64,000 nucleotides of DNA. Origin: Psychrobacter piscatorii (GTDB lineage Bacteria; Pseudomonadota; Gammaproteobacteria; Pseudomonadales; Moraxellaceae). The stretch spans positions 62,001-126,000 of the forward strand of contig NZ_CAJHAR010000008.1 of the NCBI RefSeq assembly GCF_904846415.1, read 5' to 3'. The notes under the pieces were generated by a model, which saw only the letters and a list, made by a program, of their open reading frames with translations, was not told the DNA's origin and did not search any database. Of the stretch, positions 10,792 through 19,400 are shown piece by piece. The first letter of the stretch is position 1. Every line of letters begins with the position of its first letter. Position numbers and translations under genes: made by a program.

Positions 10792-10997
10792 GCGCGATAT
10801 CCGAGTGATTAAAAAAGTAATAAGCTGAGAGAAAATGAGTAATCTTAGACAGGAACTCATCTTACCTAATCTCACAATCGCTGTCATTATTTACACCACT
10901 TCTTTATGATGTAATAATAAACCAACTATTTTTTACTTCTCATCAAGTCAGGCTAACCACCAGCACTTTTTGGTCGTGTTAAGATCAGAGACCAACC

Positions 10998-11315
10998 ATG
11001 CACAATGATAACAATATAGAAGTATTACGAGCGCGTGTTATTGCCGCAAGCCCAAACCTCAATACCACTGAAAATAGCAATCAATGGTGGCTACTGGGCA
11101 CCTCGGGCTGCCATTTATGTGATATCGCTGAGCAAATAATTACTCAGTTTCAGGCGGTACAACCGATTAGCTACCAATATGTCGATATTGCAGATTTCGA
11201 TGAGACGCTTATGATGGAATTTGCCACCACCATTCCCGTAATTCTGACACCATCAAAACGATTAGACTATCCGTTTTCAGTCATGGATTTACAGCAACTG
11301 TTAGCTCACAACTAA
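10998..11315 (+). CDS. Glutaredoxin-like protein (DUF836 type)
   Basis: A 105-residue cytosolic protein with a thioredoxin-like fold. The active-site-like motif GTSGCHLCDIAEQI (CxxC near residues 38-41) is followed by a DIADFD strand and the cis-proline region TTIPVILTP, as in small glutaredoxin-like proteins. It probably takes part in thiol redox exchange, but the partner is unknown. About 25 N-terminal residues precede the fold. It is divergent from mtgA and stands alone. Confidence 0.8.
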   Translation: MHNDNNIEVLRARVIAASPNLNTTENSNQWWLLGTSGCHLCDIAEQIITQFQAVQPISYQYVDIADFDETLMMEFATTIPVILTPSKRLDYPFSVMDLQQLLAHN

Positions 11316-11551
11316 CGGCACTTTGTTTTGATGTTATAGAGCTTTTAAATTTCTTATATTAGAATATCTACCGCTAATTTTAGCTAGTATGGTATTTCAA
11401 TATTTGCTAGACTACTTTTATATTCTGTTTGGTAAATTGATTATACTAATGCTAATGATTTACTGATCAATAATCTCAACTCTCCAACCTTGCACTCTGT
11501 TAAATCATATACATACAATTCTCAGCGAAAGCACCTAAGAGCAACTATTAG

Positions 11552-11568
11552 GGCGTGTTTAACACGCC
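11552..11568. repeat. Hairpin with GGGCGTG motif, possible terminator
   Basis: GGCGTGTT (11552-11559) and AACACGCC (11561-11568) form a compact inverted repeat inside TTAGGGCGTG...CACGCCTTAA. It lies 240 bases after the glutaredoxin-like gene and lacks a clear U run. The TAGGGCGTG core recurs in other intergenic regions of this window. Confidence 0.5.
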
Positions 11569-11614
11569 TTAATAAATATAGTTAGCTGAATGTAAAACTG
11601 TTATGGATTTAAAC

Positions 11615-11684
11615 GCGCTACTGGTATAAATTTTACTTGCGTGCTGCGTTCCCAGAGGCTGCGCAAAATTCATCCCAGTAGCGC
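11615..11684. repeat. 70-base imperfect inverted-repeat element
   Basis: The ends GCGCTACTGGTATAAATTTT (from 11615) and AAAATTCATCCCAGTAGCGC (to 11684) are complementary at 18 of 20 positions. The middle, CCCAGAGGCTGCGC, has a diverged relative near 47555-47605. It looks like a small non-coding, MITE- or REP-like intergenic repeat. Confidence 0.65.
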
Positions 11685-11764
11685 TATGACATTTTTAGAG
11701 TGTATCGACTATAGTAATAACTTAGTATGACTTTAAAACCAGTAAAAAATAAGCTGGTATACAC

Positions 11765-11802
11765 AACAATAAGGACTGTTAATAACAATAAGGACTGTTA
11801 AT
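11765..11802 (+). promoter_or_regulatory. Tandemly duplicated ribosome-binding segment of lldP
   Basis: AACAATAAGGACTGTTAAT occurs twice in tandem (11765-11783 and 11784-11802), directly before the lldP ATG. Each copy has AAGGA; only the second is at usable spacing (nine bases). Confidence 0.85.
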
Positions 11803-11803
11803 T

Positions 11804-13576
11804 ATGTACACTTTCTTAGCCTTAGCGCCAATTCTCGTTGTATTCATACTACTCATAGTTATGCGCCTGCCAGCTAAGATATCTATGAGTATTGCCTATT
11901 TGGTGACAGCTCTGCTAGCCTTTTTCATTTGGCACGCTAGTGGTGCTCAGGTAGCGGCTGCTACTGTTAATGGGATTATTGTGGCACTTACTATTTTATT
12001 CATTGTATTCGCAGCTATTTTACTGCTGAATACGCTGAAAGAAAGCGGCGCTCTTGTCGCCATACGTAAGGGCTTTATGGATATTTCACCTGATAGGCGC
12101 GTCCAAGCGATCATTGTGGCATGGTTGTTCTGCTCTTTAGTAGAAGGTTCATCAGGATTCGGAACACCATCTGCAGTGGGTGCTCCGCTGTTGTTGGCTT
12201 TAGGCTTTCCAGCGATGGCATCGGTCATGGTTATTCTTATCATTCAATCTACACCCGTATCATTCGGTGCAGTTGGTACGCCTCTACTACTTGGCGTTTG
12301 GTCTGGTATTACTGATAAACAAGATTTAGCACAGTCCATTGCCCCTACTACTGCCGAAAATTATTTATTACAGATTACAGCTAACGTAGGCCTTGTACAT
12401 GCGCTTATTGGGTTTTTGATACCTTTAATTTTAAGTGCTTTTTTGACAAGGTTCTTTGGTGAAAAACGCTCCTTCATAGAAGGGCTTAAAGTATGGCCAT
12501 TTGCCATTTTTGCAGGTCTTTGCTTTACTATTCCTTATTTTTTGGTTGCTAAATTTCTAGGGCCTGAGTTCCCTTCACTCATTGGCGGTTTCATTGGGTT
12601 GTTAATTGTACTTCCCGCTGCTAAGCGTGGTTTTTTGATGCCTAAAGATACTTTTGATTTTGCCCCTCGCGCAAAATGGGACAAAGACTGGCTGGGTACT
12701 TTAGACGAGGTAAAATATGATGATTCAGCAACCCCAAAGTTCTCTTTAATTCGTGCATTTTCGCCCTATTTCATTGTGATTGCCTTATTGGTCATAACTC
12801 GAGTGATTGCACCACTCAAAGCTTTTCTGGTAGGGGATTTAACAACCATTAGCCTTACTAATCTTTTTGGTACAACAATCTCTAGTAAGATACAGCTCGC
12901 CTATTCTCCTGGTAGCATTCTAATTATTACTTCTTTATTATGTATTTTACTGTTCAAAATGAATAGCCAAGCGGTAAAGCGCAGTTGGAGTAACTCGGCA
13001 AAGACCATGGTTGCTGCCGCACCAGCTTTGCTATTCTCGGTGCCTATGGTACAAGTATTCATTAATTCAGGCTCAGCCGCTGAAGTCGCTACTGCGCTAC
13101 CGGCTATGCCAATATTACTGGCTGAAAGTGCTGCCGATGCTTTTCAAAATGCGTGGCCGCTAGTGTCTCCATGGATTGGGGCAATGGGTGCTTTCATCGC
13201 CGGTTCAAATACTATTAGCAATATGATGTTTTCATATTTTCAATGGTCAACAGCCAATCAGATCGGACTCAATAGCGACCTTGCAGCACAAGTAATAGCC
13301 TTGCAAGCTGTGGGTGGTGCGGCTGGTAACATGATTTCGGTGCATAATGTGGTAGCTGCTTGCGCAGTAGTCGGCTTGGTGGATAAAGAAGGCTATGTGA
13401 TTCGCAAAACACTGCTAGCGATGATTTATTATGTCGTGCAAGCAGGTTTGATCGGTATGGCTATCATCTTCGGTCAAATATGGTGGTGGGCTTTAGCCGT
13501 TCTCTGGCCCATAACATTCTTTGGACTGATGTCTTTTTGTGGCAAATTTTCCCGTAGAAAACTGAATGGACGATAA
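11804..13576 (+). CDS. lldP: L-lactate permease
   Basis: A 590-residue inner-membrane transporter of the LctP family that imports lactate, and often glycolate, with protons. It has about a dozen hydrophobic helices. Family signatures are the VEGSSGFGTPSAVGAPLLLA segment near residue 110, QSTPVSFGAVGTPLL near residue 150, and the C-terminal GSNTISNMMFSYFQ and VGGAAGNMISVHNVVAA. Length fits (551 residues in E. coli, slightly longer here). The next gene is an FMN-dependent lactate dehydrogenase, so the two form an uptake-and-oxidation unit. The ATG follows the duplicated AAGGA segment. No lldR regulator lies nearby. Confidence 0.95.
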   Translation: MYTFLALAPILVVFILLIVMRLPAKISMSIAYLVTALLAFFIWHASGAQVAAATVNGIIVALTILFIVFAAILLLNTLKESGALVAIRKGFMDISPDRRVQAIIVAWLFCSLVEGSSGFGTPSAVGAPLLLALGFPAMASVMVILIIQSTPVSFGAVGTPLLLGVWSGITDKQDLAQSIAPTTAENYLLQITANVGLVHALIGFLIPLILSAFLTRFFGEKRSFIEGLKVWPFAIFAGLCFTIPYFLVAKFLGPEFPSLIGGFIGLLIVLPAAKRGFLMPKDTFDFAPRAKWDKDWLGTLDEVKYDDSATPKFSLIRAFSPYFIVIALLVITRVIAPLKAFLVGDLTTISLTNLFGTTISSKIQLAYSPGSILIITSLLCILLFKMNSQAVKRSWSNSAKTMVAAAPALLFSVPMVQVFINSGSAAEVATALPAMPILLAESAADAFQNAWPLVSPWIGAMGAFIAGSNTISNMMFSYFQWSTANQIGLNSDLAAQVIALQAVGGAAGNMISVHNVVAACAVVGLVDKEGYVIRKTLLAMIYYVVQAGLIGMAIIFGQIWWWALAVLWPITFFGLMSFCGKFSRRKLNGR

Positions 13577-13579
13577 TCA

Positions 13580-13630
13580 GGCAAGCTGACGCTATTAAAC
13601 TAGATCTAGTAGCGTTAGGTTAAGGTTGCC
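13580..13630 (+). promoter_or_regulatory. Intercistronic hairpin between lldP and lldD
   Basis: GGCAA (13580-13584) pairs with TTGCC (13626-13630). Inside, ACGCTA (13589-13594) pairs with TAGCGT (13610-13615) around a CTAGATCTAG palindrome. There is no U run, so it is more likely an RNA-processing or stability element than a terminator. Confidence 0.5.
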
Positions 13631-13667
13631 TTCTAGTTAAAACATAACAGCAATAAGAGATAAACCT

Positions 13668-14855
13668 ATGAAAGACTTAACTAAAATCACCGAAATCGAA
13701 GATCTGCGCCGTGTCGCTGAGCGCAAAGTGCCGCGTATGTTCTATGACTATGTCGATTCAGGCTCGTGGACTGAGACCACCTATCGTAATAACGAGACTG
13801 ACTTTGACCGTATCAAGCTGCGCCAGCGCGTATTGGTCGATATGGATAACCGCAGTCTGGCAACGAGTATGATCGGTGAGCCAGTCAAGATGCCTGTAGC
13901 CATCGCCCCAACGGGGTTTACCGGCATGATGTGGGCAGATGGTGAGATACATGCCGCACGCGCCGCTGAAAAATTCGGCGTGCCCTTTTCACTATCGACC
14001 ATGAGCATCTGCTCTATCGAGGATGTCGCCACGCATACCAGTAAGCCGTTCTGGTTTCAGCTCTATGTGATGCGCGATCAAGATTTTATGGCCAACCTCA
14101 TTCGCCGTGCCAAAGAAGCCAACTGCTCAGCGCTAATTCTCACAGCAGACTTACAAGTGCTCGGACAACGCCACAAAGACATCAAAAACGGTCTATCAGC
14201 GCCGCCTAAGCCTACTCTAGCCAATATCGTCAACCTCATGACCAAGCCGCAATGGTGTATGAACATGCTAGGCACCAAACGTCGCACGTTTGGCAATATC
14301 GTCGGTCATGCACAAAATGTAGAGGATCTGTCCTCACTCTCTGCTTGGACTGCCGAGCAATTTGACCCACGTTTGAGCTGGGACGATGTCGCGCGTATCA
14401 AAGACATGTGGGGCGGTAAACTTATTATAAAAGGCATCATGGAGCCTGAAGATGCGATCATGGCTGCTCGCAGTGGCGCAGATGCCCTAGTCGTCTCAAA
14501 CCATGGTGGGCGTCAATTGGATGGCGCGTTGTCTTCCATCTCTGCTCTATCGGATATCGTACAGGCAGTACAAGCCGAAAACAGCGATATCGAGGTGTGG
14601 CTAGACAGTGGCGTTCGCTCTGGTCAAGATGTCTTAAAAGCTATCGCATTGGGCGCAAAAGGCACGATGATTGGTCGCTCTTTTCTCTACGGATTAGGAG
14701 CCTACGGTGAAGATGGGGTGCGCCGCGCGCTTGAAATCATCTATAAAGAGTGTGATATATCCATGGCATTCTGTGGTCATACCGATATCAATACCGTCAC
14801 GGATAATATCTTAGTAAAAGGTACATATGAGAACCTCAAAGTGGGTCGTTTTTAG
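13668..14855 (+). CDS. lldD: FMN-dependent L-lactate dehydrogenase
   Basis: A 395-residue alpha-hydroxy-acid oxidase family flavoprotein (E. coli LldD has 396). It oxidises L-lactate to pyruvate and feeds electrons to the respiratory chain at the cytoplasmic side of the membrane. The TIM-barrel motifs are present: MPVAIAPTGFTGM near residue 75, the FMN region LSTMSICSIEDVA, KPFWFQLYVMRD, LILTADLQVLGQRHKD, IIKGIMEPEDA with the FMN-contacting Lys, and VSNHGGRQLDGA with the catalytic His and Arg near residue 280. It lies 91 bases behind lldP, which fixes the substrate as lactate rather than another hydroxy acid. The ATG follows an AAGAGA site. Confidence 0.93.
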   Translation: MKDLTKITEIEDLRRVAERKVPRMFYDYVDSGSWTETTYRNNETDFDRIKLRQRVLVDMDNRSLATSMIGEPVKMPVAIAPTGFTGMMWADGEIHAARAAEKFGVPFSLSTMSICSIEDVATHTSKPFWFQLYVMRDQDFMANLIRRAKEANCSALILTADLQVLGQRHKDIKNGLSAPPKPTLANIVNLMTKPQWCMNMLGTKRRTFGNIVGHAQNVEDLSSLSAWTAEQFDPRLSWDDVARIKDMWGGKLIIKGIMEPEDAIMAARSGADALVVSNHGGRQLDGALSSISALSDIVQAVQAENSDIEVWLDSGVRSGQDVLKAIALGAKGTMIGRSFLYGLGAYGEDGVRRALEIIYKECDISMAFCGHTDINTVTDNILVKGTYENLKVGRF

Positions 14856-14961
14856 AGCGGCTGATTGTAGAGCAATCGACGTTTAAAACTGGCTATACAT
14901 AACATAATTTGCTCATACCCTTTATACTGTATCTATAACATTTTGATGACAGTTAGCCTTT

Positions 14962-16065
14962 ATGACCATTCGACAATTATTAAAAACAGCGCCCGTCACT
15001 ACCCTGCTATTAGCCAGCTTTATTGGGCTATTTGTCATGCAGCTAGTCACGGGCGTCGATGCCAATAACCCGTCAACTGAAGCGTTAGTTAAATGGGGTG
15101 CCAACGCCTTACCCTTAACGATGATGGATGATCCATGGCGCTTGGCCAGTAGTGCGTTTTTGCACATTGGTCTCATGCATCTACTATTTAATGGCTTTGC
15201 CATGTATTTCTTTGGGCAGATTGCCGAGCCGATGTTTGGCTCAGCCAAGTTTTTGGCCTTGTTTTTACTGGCAGCCATCGGTGGCAATTTGCTCAATAAC
15301 TATGTCACATGGCAAAGTATCATAGAAGGAACAGGACAACCCGGACTATCAGCGGGTGCTTCTGGTGGTATCATGGGGATTGGCGCAGCATTATTGATTG
15401 CCGCCCTGTTTAAGATATCGGTCAATGGCATGGTGCTCAATCTCAAGAGCTTGATCATCATCATGGCGATCAACTTGGTGTATGGCTTTGCCGTACCGGG
15501 TATCGATAATGCTGGTCATATCGGCGGCGCGATCACAGGACTCGTCATTGCTTTGGCTTTTGCGATTGGTTATCGTCAGCGTCTCGCGGTCGCTATGCAC
15601 AATGCCGCTATTGAGCAACCGCAGCGAGTCCACCCTTATCAAACTACCTATCACTACGGTGACCAAGGCAGCGATCAATATAATAGGCAATATAATAGGC
15701 AGTATAATGAGCCACTCGATAATTCAGACCGTTATGGCAGTAGTCCTATCGATCAATCATTTTCCCTCAATACTGATTCAATCAAGCAAAATGCTGAATT
15801 GGATAACAATGACTCTAGGTTAGACAACCGTGATGTGATTATGCCAGATATGCACGGCAGTGATATGGAAAGAGTTACTGCTGTAAATTTAGCTTTAAAG
15901 GACAATACAACTCACAGCACAGTCGAGTCTAAACACCCTATTAAACCTTCGTTTATTTGGCAATTATTACCGTGGCTTGCGATGCTGATTATTAGTATTG
16001 GCTTTGTCTGGTGGTGGCAAGATATTCATCAGCAAATCCTACAAGTGCTAAAAGCCATTGAGTAA
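14962..16065 (+). CDS. Rhomboid family intramembrane serine protease
   Basis: A 367-residue membrane protease. The first 210 residues hold six helices of the rhomboid core. Key elements are the WR motif region (DDPWRLASSAFLHIGLMHLL), FNGFAMYFFGQIAEPMFG, the nucleophile Ser in SAGASGGIMGIGAALL, and the catalytic His in DNAGHIGGAITGL. A hydrophilic linker of about 120 residues follows, with a QYNR QYNR QYNE tandem repeat near residue 240. A final hydrophobic segment (WQLLPWLAMLIISIGFVWWW) near residue 335 would be a seventh helix. Substrates are unknown. The linker and repeat are unusual for GlpG-type enzymes. Confidence 0.92.
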   Translation: MTIRQLLKTAPVTTLLLASFIGLFVMQLVTGVDANNPSTEALVKWGANALPLTMMDDPWRLASSAFLHIGLMHLLFNGFAMYFFGQIAEPMFGSAKFLALFLLAAIGGNLLNNYVTWQSIIEGTGQPGLSAGASGGIMGIGAALLIAALFKISVNGMVLNLKSLIIIMAINLVYGFAVPGIDNAGHIGGAITGLVIALAFAIGYRQRLAVAMHNAAIEQPQRVHPYQTTYHYGDQGSDQYNRQYNRQYNEPLDNSDRYGSSPIDQSFSLNTDSIKQNAELDNNDSRLDNRDVIMPDMHGSDMERVTAVNLALKDNTTHSTVESKHPIKPSFIWQLLPWLAMLIISIGFVWWWQDIHQQILQVLKAIE

Positions 16066-16199
16066 ATGCGCGTATTTATCTATCATTGCTAAATAGTTTC
16101 CAGTAACCGCCTATTCATTTAGACTACTTATTCGCTCTTTGCTCGTTTTTTACCTGACCTTACTACCCCGTTATTTCTACTCACCCACGAGACCCAATT

Positions 16200-17015
16200 A
16201 TGTTAAAACTTGCAGCGCAACCTCACTTTTCTACGCGAGCCATGCTGAGCACGTTAACCGCTACGGCATTACTCAGTGTGTCTAGCATGTCTAGTGCCAT
16301 CCCTTTTCTTAATAAAAACCTACCGACTGACAAAGACGCCGAATTAAGCGTTGGAGTCAATGTCATGGCGGTAAAATCCGCCTATGATCTCGAAGACAGC
16401 ACTGAAATGCGTGTGCTGCCGGGCATTTTTTATGATAATAATAGGATCTATGCGCGCGGTGCTCAAGCGGGTGCGTATTTGATCAATGATGGTGTCAATC
16501 AGCTGTCTGCTTACGCGCAGCTCGCAGGGAATTCGTTTGATCCTGATGATGCTAATGGTGCCCTGCAAGGTCTCGATGAGCGCAAACTATCCGCAGAAGC
16601 AGGTATCAGCTATCAGCGTCGCACGCCTATCGGTGCGTTTCGTGGTCAGTTTGCGACCGATGTGTTGGACGAAAGTGGCGGTAATACTGGTCGCTTAACT
16701 TACCTTGCCAAGATCACGAGAAACAAGCTGACGGTCTATCCAAGCATCGGCTTTGAGTATCATGACGCGGCCTACAATGAATACTACTATGGCGTCAGTG
16801 AAGAAGAGTCAGCGGAAACAGGCGTTGCCGCTTATAAATCTAACTCAAGCTTGAATCCGTATGTCAGCGTTAGTGCCAACTACGACTTTAATGATAAATG
16901 GGCAGGATTTGCCAATCAAAGCGTGAGCTATGTACCCAATGAGCAATATGATAGCCCAATGGTAGACTCACGTACGGAAGCAGCGACAACGCTTGGTTTG
17001 CTTTATAAGTTCTAA
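16200..17015 (+). CDS. MipA/OmpV family outer-membrane protein
   Basis: A 271-residue outer-membrane barrel protein with a signal peptide ending near SSMSSA (residue 33). Family features: repeated short strands (ARGAQAGAYLIN, LQGLDERKLSAEAGISYQ), the hallmark YYYGVSEEESAETG near residue 198, and a C-terminal LGLLYKF ending in Phe. In E. coli MipA scaffolds murein enzymes (MltA and PBP1B); in other bacteria OmpV-like proteins have other roles, so the function here is open. Its upstream neighbour faces the same way at 134 bases, but a common transcript is not proven. A hairpin terminator follows. Confidence 0.88.
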   Translation: MLKLAAQPHFSTRAMLSTLTATALLSVSSMSSAIPFLNKNLPTDKDAELSVGVNVMAVKSAYDLEDSTEMRVLPGIFYDNNRIYARGAQAGAYLINDGVNQLSAYAQLAGNSFDPDDANGALQGLDERKLSAEAGISYQRRTPIGAFRGQFATDVLDESGGNTGRLTYLAKITRNKLTVYPSIGFEYHDAAYNEYYYGVSEEESAETGVAAYKSNSSLNPYVSVSANYDFNDKWAGFANQSVSYVPNEQYDSPMVDSRTEAATTLGLLYKF

Positions 17016-17036
17016 TTCAGACTAGAAGTTTGATAC

Positions 17037-17075
17037 AAAAAAGACCTTACCGCGTGATGTGGCAAGGTCTTTTTT
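17037..17075. terminator. Terminator after the MipA-like gene (copy 1 of the AAGACCTT hairpin)
   Basis: AAAAAAGACCTTACC and GGCAAGGTCTTTTTT form the stem with a GCGTGATGT loop and a U run. It also lies behind the minus-strand ORF at 17110-17574. A close relative occurs at 17674-17723. Confidence 0.85.
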
Positions 17076-17109
17076 ATTTAACACTCTATTTTTAACAATC
17101 GTCATAGTA

Positions 17110-17574
17110 TCAGTCCTTGGTAATATTGGAGGGACTGACGGTGTTACCAAAATCACCTAAATAATTATAGATATAAATCTCGCGTCCTATCAGTAAAGGA
17201 AATTCTATATATTCTACAGGATGGCAGTCTCGTCGATGTGCTTCTATATAATCAACAAACCCCTTGTATGTCGCACTTTCCCAATTATGATTTCGACGAA
17301 AACTTCTCGCAAAGATTGCAATATGTTTATCTTTATAGCCATCTATAGATACAGTCAAAATCTTCATATTTATTTTTTTATCAATAAACGTACTTTCATA
17401 ATACATACAGCCTTGTTTGAAATTACTTGGATCTTCCGCTAGCTTGTCGGCTATCAAGCGATATCCCCAAATTTTCATAAACAAACCTAGATAAATCAAA
17501 GAAAATATTATATAAAATCCAAATTGTTGAGACGTGGTGAATTGCTTTATATAGTCACGTAGATTTACTATCAT
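17110..17574 (-). CDS. Hypothetical membrane-anchored protein
   Basis: A 154-residue protein of unknown family. One hydrophobic helix near residues 18-36 (FGFYIIFSLIYLGLFM) predicts an inner-membrane anchor. The remaining 115 residues are soluble and rich in aromatic and charged residues (ATYKGFVDYIEAHRRDCHP), with Cys at about residues 56 and 116. No Shine-Dalgarno site is obvious (AAGCGA only). Base composition is lower in GC than its neighbours. It sits alone between two near-identical hairpins. It may be a recently acquired or lineage-specific gene. Confidence 0.65.
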   Translation of the reverse strand: MIVNLRDYIKQFTTSQQFGFYIIFSLIYLGLFMKIWGYRLIADKLAEDPSNFKQGCMYYESTFIDKKINMKILTVSIDGYKDKHIAIFARSFRRNHNWESATYKGFVDYIEAHRRDCHPVEYIEFPLLIGREIYIYNYLGDFGNTVSPSNITKD

Positions 17575-17673
17575 TTGATATTCGCTTAAAAATAAAGGGG
17601 TCTAATATAGCTCTAACTGCTATGGCATCCTACTGGTTTGGATGAATAAAAGAACCTAGCCAAATCAGAAAGC

Positions 17674-17723
17674 AAAAAAAAGACCTTGCCACATTCTCAT
17701 AAAGAAGTGACAAGGTCTTTTTA
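17674..17723. terminator. Second copy of the AAGACCTT hairpin, terminator of fumC
   Basis: AAAAAAAGACCTTGCCACATTCT pairs imperfectly with AAGTGACAAGGTCTTTTT; the inner parts differ from copy 1 at 17037-17075. On the minus strand the hairpin is about 120 bases beyond the fumC stop. Confidence 0.8.
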
Positions 17724-17840
17724 TTTCTAAATTCTCAGTGGGGCAAATATGATGCTGCTACCAGAAAGACGAGGGCAAATTGTACTTATCGTACATTAAG
17801 CGAATCTGACGCCGTAGCAGGTCATTACTTGGTCTACTGC

Positions 17841-19244
17841 TTACTTAGGATGTACCATATCAGCAGGAATGACCCACTCATCAAACTGCGCTTCAGTTAG
17901 CAGCTCTAGCTCGACCGCCACTTGCTTCAAAGTCTTGTTTTCTTTATAAGCCGTCTTAGCGATTTTCGCTGCGTTTTCATAGCCAACATGACGGTTCAAT
18001 GACGTTACTAGCATCAATGAGTTGTGCAAGAAATCATCAATTTTGTCTTTTACTGGCTCGATACCAACGGCACAGTTTTCGTTGAAGCTGTTGCAAGCAT
18101 CGCCAAGCAGCTTGATAGATTGCAATAAGTTAAACGCGATAACTGGCTTATACACGTTTAACTCAAAGTTACCTGAGGCACCAGCCATGCTGATTGTCGT
18201 GTCGTTACCCATGACTTGAGCGACAACCATCGTCATTGCCTCTGACTGAGTTGGGTTTACTTTACCCGGCATGATAGAAGAGCCTGGCTCATTTTCAGGA
18301 ATCGTCAATTCACCAAGACCACAACGAGGACCTGATGCTAACCAACGTACGTCGTTCGCGATTTTGTTTAAACTAGCGGCTAGTGTTTTTAGTGCGCCTG
18401 ACGCAAATACTTCGGCATCACGAGCGGCTAATGCTTCGAATTTGTTTGGTGACGTAACGAATGGCAAGCCAGTCAAAGTCGCTAGTTGCTCAGCTGCTTT
18501 TACGGCATAGTCAGGATGGGCGTTTAGACCAGTACCAACCGCGGTGCCGCCTAGTGGTAATTCATATAGGCCTTGTAACGCGTTGTCGATACGAGTCAGT
18601 GAATGGTCAAGTTGGCTCACATAGCCGCTGAACTCTTGGCCTAGCGTCAAAGGCGTGGCGTCTTGCAAATGCGTACGACCAATTTTTACGATGCTATCGA
18701 ATTCTTTCGCTTTTTTATCAAGGGTATCGCGCAATGCTTGGACCGCTGGAATCAATAAGCTGTTGATCTGACGCGCAGCAGCCACACGAATCGCTGTTGG
18801 GAAGCTATCGTTGGTAGACTGTGCATGGTTCACATGGTCATTTGGGTGAATCGGCGTATAGCTGCCACGCTCAGAACCAGCGATTTCGTTAGCACGGTTG
18901 GCCAGCACTTCGTTCATGTTCATGTTTGACTGGGTGCCAGAACCTGTCTGCCATACGACCAATGGGAACTGATCGACCAGACCACCATTGATGATTTCGT
19001 CAGCGGCTTGTACGATGAGATCACGCTTATCGCCTTCGATACGCTCTAGGCTTGCGTTGGTAATCGCAGCGGCTTTTTTGACCAGTGCCATCGCTTCAAT
19101 CATTGGACGCGGCAAAGTCTCGCCACCGATTTTGAAGTTTTCGCGGCTACGCTGAGTTTGCGCGCCCCAATAAGCATCAGCTGGGACTTCTACGTTACCC
19201 ATGGTGTCTTTTTCGGTACGAGTTGCCTGATTCTGTGTCGACAT
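17841..19244 (-). CDS. fumC: Class II fumarate hydratase
   Basis: A 467-residue, iron-independent fumarase that interconverts fumarate and malate in the TCA cycle. Superfamily signatures in order: [76 protein letters not shown], and the lyase signature [13 protein letters not shown] near residue 320 that carries the catalytic Ser loop. Length matches E. coli FumC (467). The first residues are not a signal, so it is cytosolic. In many bacteria this oxygen-stable isozyme is induced under oxidative or iron stress, but no SoxS or Fur site is evident. It is monocistronic. Confidence 0.97.
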   Translation of the reverse strand: MSTQNQATRTEKDTMGNVEVPADAYWGAQTQRSRENFKIGGETLPRPMIEAMALVKKAAAITNASLERIEGDKRDLIVQAADEIINGGLVDQFPLVVWQTGSGTQSNMNMNEVLANRANEIAGSERGSYTPIHPNDHVNHAQSTNDSFPTAIRVAAARQINSLLIPAVQALRDTLDKKAKEFDSIVKIGRTHLQDATPLTLGQEFSGYVSQLDHSLTRIDNALQGLYELPLGGTAVGTGLNAHPDYAVKAAEQLATLTGLPFVTSPNKFEALAARDAEVFASGALKTLAASLNKIANDVRWLASGPRCGLGELTIPENEPGSSIMPGKVNPTQSEAMTMVVAQVMGNDTTISMAGASGNFELNVYKPVIAFNLLQSIKLLGDACNSFNENCAVGIEPVKDKIDDFLHNSLMLVTSLNRHVGYENAAKIAKTAYKENKTLKQVAVELELLTEAQFDEWVIPADMVHPK

Positions 19245-19400
19245 AACTACCCTCTTTACTGGTTTGTTGTTTTATGACTGCTCTAAAAAATGCAACATCT
19301 GCTGCACATAAAGGAGAATACGATATAAAGTGGCGTTATGATAGCATGACTAGGACGCGTTGAATATTCACAAATCGCCTTGGTCAATGCCTAAAAACGA

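Larger units (their letters stand above)
11316..11803. other. Intergenic region upstream of lldP with two inverted repeats
   Basis: About 490 bases without a gene. It contains a GGCGTGTT/AACACGCC hairpin (11552-11568), a 70-base imperfect inverted repeat (11615-11684) and a tandem duplication over the lldP ribosome site (11765-11802). The lldP promoter should lie between 11690 and 11765; I see no clear operator for an LldR-type regulator. Confidence 0.5.

Noticed and set aside
19245-19400. 6S RNA gene next to the folate cyclo-ligase
   Set aside because: The interval is too short and shows no long imperfect hairpin typical of 6S RNA.
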